Shown in pieces: positions 41,404 through 47,334 of a DNA stretch of 47,334 nucleotides; positions within the stretch are counted from its first letter, which is position 1; every line of letters starts with the position of its first letter. Origin of the DNA: Desulfobacteraceae bacterium (GTDB lineage: Bacteria > Desulfobacterota > Desulfobacteria > Desulfobacterales > Desulfobacteraceae). The position numbers were made by a program, and so were the translations under genes. Below the pieces are notes generated by a model. That model made no database searches, was not told the origin of the DNA, and saw nothing but the letters and a program-made list of their open reading frames with translations. The stretch lies in contig JADGEQ010000050.1 of NCBI GenBank assembly GCA_016744295.1, positions 1-47,334 of the forward strand. The letters run 5' to 3'.

Positions 41404-43098
41404 TTATTTTTGGCGGGAGGCGGGGATAAAACGATCTGCCAGGGGGTCATATTCTGATGGGCAGGCGGCGATGAAATCTGAAATGGGTTTTACATGGAGA
41501 CCAACGAGACGTGAGGTTGCATAAAATCGGAAGCGTTCCCAGGGAATGAGTTGGGAGTGGGAGAATTGTGAAAGGAGGGTTTCCCGGGTTCCCGGAACAT
41601 TATATTTTTTTTGCAGCATTGCAGTTTCCTTCCCAAGGAGAAATACAATGATGCGGGTGTTTATGGGGTGTCGTTCCACAAAACAAGCAACGGCAGCCAG
41701 GAAAAATGAGATGGCACAGCACCTGGATTCTGCGACCCGTTTCTTGTTGCAAAAGTCAAGATGGGCCTTTAGTTTTTTTCTATAAAGCTGTTTTCTGTCA
41801 GCAGCCAGGGTTCCATATCCGTCTTTGGGTACAAACTCTTTTTTGAGCCGCGCTATCACCGATGGGACCATTTTTCTTCGTTGACGTCTGGGAGCCTCCT
41901 CAAATATGGAAAAATATTCCTTTAGGCTTCTCATCCCGGGGGGGGTTAGCGCATCGGATCCATTATCAAGTAACAAAGATTCAACCTGGACATCCAAAAG
42001 TGTTGACAGATAAAAGGATTGCTTGTCTTTCCCAACAACTTCAAGGGGTTTGAAATAGTCCACCAACAGCGCCTGTCTGCCAATTTTTTTTACGGGGAAA
42101 AAGGGTGTTTCTTTTGTGATGGGAAGCTTCTTATGGCCAAAGGGATGGAGGCCGCTTGTAAATGTGGGAATGATGATACAGACCCCCTCCGGGGTTATCT
42201 CTGTTCCATATCCATCGGTGATGGAGGGCTTGACAGAGGCAAAATCCTCATCCAGTCCGGCGGGGATCAGCAGATCCTTTGAGGCATGCTGTTTGGGTAT
42301 GCATTTTTTGATCTTCTTTTCGAGGCTTTCAATCCGGGCCTGGTTCCTGTGGGTGAGGCTAACGGACAGGTTTATCTCCATTTTCAGCAAGGATAATAAA
42401 AGCGGTTCTTTTCCCCTGGGTATTTTGGTCAGGATGCTAAAGTTAGGATCACCCTCCAGGCCGGATAGAATATCACAAAGGTCAGTTGATGAGTCTTCCC
42501 AGTCAAGGGGATCTGAAGCACCGTATAGTGCAAGATCTGTATTTCCGGATTCCATGAGTTTTTTGATGATGCGTTTTACCGCTTCTTTGGAAAAATGGGA
42601 TCTTATTTTTGGCAATGCCCATTCATTGCATCTCCTGCAATAGTTGGAACATCCCGAACTCATTTGGAAGGTGATGGCATTGGTAAACACAAGATCTTCC
42701 TGCCAGGGTGCAAGATCCATCCCGGTTTTCCAGGCGCTATAATCCACCGCCCCGGGCTGGATTGACTGTCGGACATTTTTACGAATTAAGGACTGCAATC
42801 TTTGATAGATTTCCGGCATTTTGTGGGAGCAACGGCTTAGAAAAAAGGGAGCTAATTGTTTGTAAGCCACCTGGATCTGGCGAAGATATTTTTCATCTGT
42901 TTCTCCGAGGGTACCGGTTCTCTCCAGGACTTTTTTCAAAATTAGGTGATAAATTGATTCGGTCCGGGAACCGTTTTGGTCGTAGACAGCGGCCAGAAAT
43001 TCATTTTTTTTCTTTTCAAAAAAAGTATCCGTGCCGGAAAAATTTATCGGTCCAGAGAATACCGCCGCCGCTTTGGTTTTTTTGTTGTCTTCCTGCAT
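41404..43098 (-). CDS. Radical SAM protein of unknown function
   Basis: A 564-residue protein. The cluster motif CSNYCRRC (C-x3-C-x2-C), at about residues 151-158, follows a predicted strand (FTNAITFQMSSG), as in radical SAM enzymes. About 150 residues precede it, which is longer than usual. After it come LALYGASDPLDW and ILTKIPRGKE, which look like barrel strands. The remaining 300 residues contain no recognised accessory domain; Cys residues near the end (ESRCCAISF) are too few for a typical SPASM domain. It stands alone: no substrate peptide or partner enzyme is adjacent, the MarR operon lies downstream on the same strand and the dsr genes upstream. Substrate unknown. Confidence 0.82.
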   Translation of the reverse strand: MQEDNKKTKAAAVFSGPINFSGTDTFFEKKKNEFLAAVYDQNGSRTESIYHLILKKVLERTGTLGETDEKYLRQIQVAYKQLAPFFLSRCSHKMPEIYQRLQSLIRKNVRQSIQPGAVDYSAWKTGMDLAPWQEDLVFTNAITFQMSSGCSNYCRRCNEWALPKIRSHFSKEAVKRIIKKLMESGNTDLALYGASDPLDWEDSSTDLCDILSGLEGDPNFSILTKIPRGKEPLLLSLLKMEINLSVSLTHRNQARIESLEKKIKKCIPKQHASKDLLIPAGLDEDFASVKPSITDGYGTEITPEGVCIIIPTFTSGLHPFGHKKLPITKETPFFPVKKIGRQALLVDYFKPLEVVGKDKQSFYLSTLLDVQVESLLLDNGSDALTPPGMRSLKEYFSIFEEAPRRQRRKMVPSVIARLKKEFVPKDGYGTLAADRKQLYRKKLKAHLDFCNKKRVAESRCCAISFFLAAVACFVERHPINTRIIVFLLGKETAMLQKKYNVPGTRETLLSQFSHSQLIPWERFRFYATSRLVGLHVKPISDFIAACPSEYDPLADRFIPASRQK

Positions 43099-43115
43099 TC
43101 TTGTATTATCCGGTT

Positions 43116-43158
43116 AGGACCGCAGATGAAATAAGGTGAACATAAAGTTTGTGGTCCC
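43116..43158 (+). repeat. Dispersed hairpin element, copy 2
   Basis: The left arm AGGACCGCAGATGAAATA is identical over 18 bases to copy 1 (33118-33175, opposite strand). The right arm TGTGGTCC (43150-43157) pairs with GGACCGCA using one G-T pair. The inside is about 15 bases shorter than in copy 1. It lies between the radical SAM gene and the dsr terminator, a typical place for a REP-like element. Confidence 0.75.
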
Positions 43159-43184
43159 TATGGTTTAAGGCCAGTAAAATACCT

Positions 43185-43226
43185 GCAAAATAAACAGGGG
43201 AGCTTTTGTAAAAAAAGCTCCCCTGT
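43185..43226 (-). terminator. Intrinsic terminator of the dsr operon
   Basis: ACAGGGGAGCTTTT (43194-43207) and AAAAGCTCCCCTGT (43213-43226) are perfect 14-bp arms with a 5-base loop. On the minus strand the stem is followed by TTTATTTT. It sits 55 bp after the dsrP stop, in the direction of dsr transcription. Confidence 0.92.
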
Positions 43227-43280
43227 CTCATTCATAGGATTCTGCTAGATCAATTTTCAATGATTAGCCCATTTAAACAA

Positions 43281-44438
43281 CTAACCCCTGACTTCTTCCT
43301 TAACCGATGTGGCCAATTTATAGAGGATGGTCAGAACCAGCATTCCGGTTGCATAGACCGCCAGGGTGACCATGATCTCCTTGCCCGTGGGGGCATACTC
43401 TGTCACATGGTGGAGAGGGGAGGGAACAAACCCGCCGGAAATCATACCCAATCCCTTGTCAATCCAGGCGCCGATAAAAATCATGGCACAGGTGACGGGC
43501 AGCAGGGTCTCATTGTTTCTCAATTTCGGGATGATCAAAAAGACGGCTCCCAGGCCCATGAGAATAAATCCGGACCACATCCATGGCACCAGGGCATTGT
43601 ATCCGTGGTATCCGAACAGCAGATACTGGAGATGGGCCATGTGACTGGGGATACCCGAATAAAATACCACAAAACATTCACATACAAAAAAGAATAAATT
43701 GGCAATGATGGCCCAGCAGACAATTTTTGCCAGGGTTTGCATTGCGTCCCAACCCGGATCAAATTTGGTGAATTTTCTGATGATATAGCAAAGGATAATC
43801 AAAAAGGCAGGACCCGCTGCAAAAGCTGACGCCAGAAACCGGGGTGCCAATACAGCTGTCAGCCAGTAGCCACGTCCTGGAAGGCCGCAGTAAAGGTAGG
43901 CTGTTACCGTATGGATGCCGATGGCAAAGGGGATGGACAAATAAATCAAAGGCTTTGTCCATGCCGGGGGCTCTACCTGGTTTCTTTCCGCTTCCAGCAC
44001 CTTCCATCCAATGACAATATTCAAGGTCAGATAGCCGTTGAGAACCAGCATATCATAGAAGAGCATGGATTTGGGGGAGGGGTAGAGCAATACATTGAGC
44101 ATCCGTGTTGGCTGGCCCAAATCCACCACAATGAACAGCAGGCACATGATCAAACAGGCCACTGCCAAAAATTCACCCAAAATGGTGATCCTGTGAAATT
44201 TTTCATAATCATGGAGGTAATAGGGAATGACCACCATAACCCCTCCTGCGGCAACCCCCACAAGAAAGGTAAAGTTGGCAATATAAAAGCCCCAGGACAC
44301 GTCCCGGGTCATGCCGGTTGTCATCAGACCATTCATGAACTGGTCAACATATGCAATTGCCCCGGCTCCCATAACGGCGAGCAGAAGGACTATCCACAAC
44401 CAATAGTTTTTACTTCCTTTTAACGCTATTTCAAGCAT
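43281..44438 (-). CDS. dsrP: DsrP, integral membrane subunit of the DsrMKJOP complex
   Basis: A 385-residue protein of the NrfD family with about ten membrane helices (for example YWLWIVLLLAVMGAGAIAYV and FLVGVAAGGVMVVIPYYL). It is thought to exchange electrons with menaquinone and pass them to the iron-sulfur subunit DsrO in the sulfate-reduction electron chain. The start has GAGAGG before the ATG, and the gene follows dsrO by 11 bp. Last gene of the operon, with a strong terminator after it. Confidence 0.95.
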   Translation of the reverse strand: MLEIALKGSKNYWLWIVLLLAVMGAGAIAYVDQFMNGLMTTGMTRDVSWGFYIANFTFLVGVAAGGVMVVIPYYLHDYEKFHRITILGEFLAVACLIMCLLFIVVDLGQPTRMLNVLLYPSPKSMLFYDMLVLNGYLTLNIVIGWKVLEAERNQVEPPAWTKPLIYLSIPFAIGIHTVTAYLYCGLPGRGYWLTAVLAPRFLASAFAAGPAFLIILCYIIRKFTKFDPGWDAMQTLAKIVCWAIIANLFFFVCECFVVFYSGIPSHMAHLQYLLFGYHGYNALVPWMWSGFILMGLGAVFLIIPKLRNNETLLPVTCAMIFIGAWIDKGLGMISGGFVPSPLHHVTEYAPTGKEIMVTLAVYATGMLVLTILYKLATSVKEEVRG

Positions 44439-44449
44439 ACTCGCCTCTC

Positions 44450-45274
44450 TTAAACGACATAGTAAACAGAGGGCTCGGTGCCCAGGGCCTGTTTACGTCT
44501 GATTGAATAATTTTCATTAAGAAGAGTCCGAACTTCTGATTCAGGATCTTCAAGATCACCCACAACAATGGCACCCTCGGATGCTTCAACGCAATGGGGC
44601 TGTTCTCCCTTGGCAAGGCGTTCTGCACACAGGTTGCATTTTTCAACCACACCCTTGGACCGGGTGGGAAATTCTGCTACGGTTTCAGCAATAAAAGGCC
44701 TGGGATCCCTGAAGTTGAAACTTCTGGAACCATAGGGACAGGCTGCCATGCAGAACCTGCATCCGATACAGCGATGGAAATCCATCAGCACGATACCGTC
44801 TTCCCGTTGAAAGGTTGCCTGGGTCGGACATGCCTTGACACAGGGGGCATTTTTACAATGGTTGCAGGTGGCAAGAAAGGGAAGATGTTTGAACTTTTCC
44901 GCCAAAAACTCATCTTCCTTGTCCGGAAACGCATTATGGAAATGCTCTTCCCATATCCATTTGACTTCTTGTTTGTGATTGACCGGGCGGGTGTTGGGAA
45001 ACTTTTCTTCGTCCACTTCGTGGTTAAAGTCCGGTACATTGTGGGCCTTGTGACAGGCTTCAACAATATGTTCAACCACCTCGTCATTGAGTTTGTTGGT
45101 ATCAATTACCATGCCCCATCGATGGGCGGCAAGGGCTTCATGGTTTTTAGTCTTAACCGGCTGGGCAGCCCCATGGGAATCAGATGCAGCAAAATTCATT
45201 GCCGGAGCAGCACCTAACCCAATGGCAGCAATACCTGCTACTTTAAGAAAGCTTCTTCTGCTCTTTTCCATCAT
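44450..45274 (-). CDS. dsrO: DsrO, periplasmic iron-sulfur subunit of the DsrMKJOP complex
   Basis: A 274-residue ferredoxin-like protein exported by the Tat system: the N terminus EKSRRSFLKVAGIAAIGLG has the twin Arg. Cluster ligands are seen in CNHCKNAPCVKACPTQ, CIGCRFCMAACPYGSRSF and CNLCAERLAKGEQPHC, pointing to several 4Fe-4S clusters that wire DsrJ and DsrP together. The start ATG (45274) overlaps the dsrJ stop as ATGA and has AAGGAG five bases upstream; a second ATG follows directly. A longer frame upstream overlaps dsrJ and is not used. Confidence 0.95.
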   Translation of the reverse strand: MMEKSRRSFLKVAGIAAIGLGAAPAMNFAASDSHGAAQPVKTKNHEALAAHRWGMVIDTNKLNDEVVEHIVEACHKAHNVPDFNHEVDEEKFPNTRPVNHKQEVKWIWEEHFHNAFPDKEDEFLAEKFKHLPFLATCNHCKNAPCVKACPTQATFQREDGIVLMDFHRCIGCRFCMAACPYGSRSFNFRDPRPFIAETVAEFPTRSKGVVEKCNLCAERLAKGEQPHCVEASEGAIVVGDLEDPESEVRTLLNENYSIRRKQALGTEPSVYYVV

Positions 45275-45666
45275 TGAATCTCCTTGGGTGTTGTGTGACA
45301 TTCCCAGCAATAGGGAGTTACCGATGCATAGTCGTGACAGCTGTCACAAAATTTTTCTTTATCTTCATGGCAGCCCAGACAGGAATTTTCCCCTGTGGAA
45401 AGGCTCATATTAAAGGTATGGCCGTTTGCAGCCGTATACAGTCTGTCTGCGTCCCGGACAACCGAATCTCTCCATTCATCCAGCAAAGACATGTGGTTTG
45501 CCCGCATGTCAAACTTATCAAGTACGCATTTTTTTGCGGCCTTGGCCTTGGCCAGCAGTTCCGGTTCCGGTGCCGCCTGGGTGACCGTCACCATATTGAA
45601 CCAGATGGGGGAGAGAATGGCGATGACAAATACTGCAAGTCCTGCGATAATGTAATTTTTATTCAT
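45271..45666 (-). CDS. dsrJ: DsrJ, triheme cytochrome c of the DsrMKJOP complex
   Basis: A 131-residue protein with an uncleaved N-terminal helix (YIIAGLAVFVIAILSPIWF) and a periplasmic part containing exactly three CxxCH haem sites: CLGCH, CDSCH and CWECH. The known family has unusual haem ligation in one site, and its Cys between helix and haems (KKCVLDKF) is present here. It overlaps dsrK by TAATG, so production is coupled. The haem count matches the family. Confidence 0.96.
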   Translation of the reverse strand: MNKNYIIAGLAVFVIAILSPIWFNMVTVTQAAPEPELLAKAKAAKKCVLDKFDMRANHMSLLDEWRDSVVRDADRLYTAANGHTFNMSLSTGENSCLGCHEDKEKFCDSCHDYASVTPYCWECHTTPKEIQ

Positions 45667-47318
45667 TATTCATCCTCCTCCTCGCAACCCGGCAAGGGTT
45701 CCATTCTCAGGTCCTGGGTTCTGTCCTTTTCACCCGGGAGAATCAATGCATTTCCCACCAGCTCATGGATGCCGTATACTTCAACATCCGGTACCCAGTA
45801 TTCACACAGGGTGGTAAGCGCTGCCCTGTCAATGGCACAGATGGTGCCCATGGTGTTGACGCCAAATTTTTCATGAACATATTTGAGGGCATTGGCCCGG
45901 GGAAGGGCACCTGCCATTCTCAATTCCATGTTTTCCCCGGCATTAAGGCCTGATCCAGAACCGCAACAAAAGGTTTGCTCACGGATGGTGTTGGGGGGCA
46001 TTTCATAAAAATTATCGCAGACATTTTCGAGAACATAACGGGGTTCGTCCAAAAGGCCCATCCCCCTGGCCGGGTTACACGAATCATGGTAGGTCATGAT
46101 GCGGTTGGCATTACGGCTCTTGTCCAGTTCCAGCTTGCCGTGTTTGATCAGATCTGCTGTGAATTCGCAGATATGAACCATCTTGGTGGAACGGGCATTT
46201 TCAAAAACCGTTCCTGTGATGGGGTTTGTTGGTACTTCCATGAAATTGGCAGGGCCGTTCATGGTATCCATGTACTGGTGAATTACCCGCCACATGTGGC
46301 CGCATTCCCCACCGATGATCCATTTGACACCCAGTCGTTCAGCTTCAAGATACATTTTGGCATTGAGGCGTTTCATGGTTTCGTGGGAGGTAAAAAATCC
46401 AAAGTTACCACCCTCAGAGGCGTAGGTACTCCAGGTCACATCCAGTCCATATTTATCTTTGAGATATTTGAACAAAATGAGATATCCCTGGCAGGTGTAA
46501 GTTCCGGGATCGGCAAACACATCGCCTGAGGGGGTTATAAACAGGATATCCGCCCCTTTTTTCTGGAATTGAGGGGTGCAGTCCACGCCGGTGATTTCTT
46601 CAATATCTTCCACAAAAAATTCGAGCATGTCCTTGAAGGCATGGGGCTGGATGCCCAGGTGGTTGCCGGTCTGGTAGCAATTGGAAACAGGGGTGGCAAT
46701 CCAGTCAATATTCAGACCGATGAGGTTGAACAATTCCCTTGCCATGATGGTGATTTCAGCCGTGTCTATGCCGTAGGGGCAGAACACGGAACACCTTCGG
46801 CATTCGGTACACTGGAAAAAATAGTACCATAGTTCCTTGAGCACTTCCATGGTCAAGGGACGACCACCGCCCAGGCGAGCACCTCCCGGTATTTTGGCAA
46901 GAACTTTTCCTGCGGCGGTAAAATCATTTCTATAAACGCTTCTTAAAAGCTCAGCTCTTAAGACAGGCATGTTTTTAGGATCGCCTGTGCCCAGGAAAAA
47001 ATGACACTTGTCTGCACATGCGCCGCAGCGCACACAGACATCCATGAATATCTTAAAGGTCCGAAATTTCCCCAGTCGCTCCTTAATGCCCTCGTGGAGG
47101 ATCTGCTGCCAGTTTTCCGGCAGGTCCCAATCGTCTTCCAGGGGGTTCCAGGGTCTGGCATTGGGCATTCCAAGTGTCTCGACACTTTCAGCCTTTGCGG
47201 CATAACAATACATCCCGGGTCTGATCTGGACGGACTTGGTGGTGTCCATCCAATTGCCTGATCCCGGGCTATAATCTATCTTATCTAATGCTTCATCCGG
47301 TGTAAGTTCGTCAGACAT
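45666..47318 (-). CDS. dsrK: DsrK, HdrD-like catalytic iron-sulfur subunit
   Basis: A 550-residue cytoplasmic protein. Two 4Fe-4S sites are in CVRCGACADKCHFF and CTECRRCSVFCPYG; further on, two CCG-type blocks (DSCNPARGMG and TFCCGSGSGL) form the special cluster seen in heterodisulfide reductase HdrD. In sulfate reducers DsrK is thought to reduce the DsrC trisulfide or disulfide made by sulfite reductase. The start has AAGGAG seven bases before the ATG. It is complete and sits at the right edge; dsrM, the haem b subunit, should lie just beyond. Confidence 0.96.
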   Translation of the reverse strand: MSDELTPDEALDKIDYSPGSGNWMDTTKSVQIRPGMYCYAAKAESVETLGMPNARPWNPLEDDWDLPENWQQILHEGIKERLGKFRTFKIFMDVCVRCGACADKCHFFLGTGDPKNMPVLRAELLRSVYRNDFTAAGKVLAKIPGGARLGGGRPLTMEVLKELWYYFFQCTECRRCSVFCPYGIDTAEITIMARELFNLIGLNIDWIATPVSNCYQTGNHLGIQPHAFKDMLEFFVEDIEEITGVDCTPQFQKKGADILFITPSGDVFADPGTYTCQGYLILFKYLKDKYGLDVTWSTYASEGGNFGFFTSHETMKRLNAKMYLEAERLGVKWIIGGECGHMWRVIHQYMDTMNGPANFMEVPTNPITGTVFENARSTKMVHICEFTADLIKHGKLELDKSRNANRIMTYHDSCNPARGMGLLDEPRYVLENVCDNFYEMPPNTIREQTFCCGSGSGLNAGENMELRMAGALPRANALKYVHEKFGVNTMGTICAIDRAALTTLCEYWVPDVEVYGIHELVGNALILPGEKDRTQDLRMEPLPGCEEEDE

Positions 47319-47334
47319 TTATTACTCCTTCTTA

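Overview
The window looks like chromosome of a dissimilatory sulfate-reducing bacterium of the Desulfobacterota, most likely Desulfobacteraceae-like. The strongest marker is the right end, where dsrK-dsrJ-dsrO-dsrP of the membrane DsrMKJOP complex lie in order on the minus strand (dsrM would be just beyond the edge). A biotin transcarboxylase-type gene set, many one- and two-component signalling proteins, c-type haem proteins and moderate GC content fit the same picture. No tRNA, rRNA, CRISPR array or intact insertion sequence was seen.

Left part (1-7.1 kb): the 3' end of a chemoreceptor gene, an EamA transporter, a family 2 glycosyltransferase, and a minus-strand pair made of a response regulator and a FapA/DUF342 protein carrying a degenerate receiver domain. 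At 7.4-12.8 kb a plus-strand operon encodes a carboxyltransferase of the MmdA/PccB type, a 69-residue small subunit, and a fused 5S-like carboxyltransferase plus biotin carrier. With no biotin carboxylase and no OadB-type sodium pump present, this reads best as a methylmalonyl-CoA:pyruvate transcarboxylase, flanked by two conserved proteins of unknown role. It ends at a clear bidirectional terminator. At 12.9-17.7 kb lies a minus-strand housekeeping operon rplU-rpmA-obg-nadD-rsfS-gpmI plus an HsdR-N-like protein, driven by a near-consensus sigma70 promoter.

Middle (17.9-32.8 kb): two small lipoproteins, then a plus-strand cluster of a GNAT-fusion protein, a RimK-like ATP-grasp ligase and a QueC-like PP-loop ATPase, which suggests synthesis of an undescribed amide or peptide-like small molecule. 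A membrane class III nucleotide cyclase follows 22 bp downstream. Convergent to it is a second set on the minus strand: a GAF protein, another membrane cyclase, an exported FGE-like protein lacking the catalytic cysteines, and a 1067-residue NTT/MFS-like membrane protein fused to HEAT-type repeats and a cyclic-nucleotide-binding domain. Together they form a compact cyclic-nucleotide signalling locus with sources and a receptor side by side. These two adjoining clusters are the best candidates for a new system.

Right part (32.8-47.3 kb): an 0.8 kb gene-free stretch with several palindromes and one copy of a dispersed hairpin element; a GshB-like ATP-grasp gene translationally overlapped with a complete Dpp/Opp-type ABC transporter operon; a MarR regulator plus iron-sulfur flavoprotein operon with two likely operators; an orphan radical SAM gene, with the second copy of the hairpin element upstream; and the dsrKJOP genes with their terminator.
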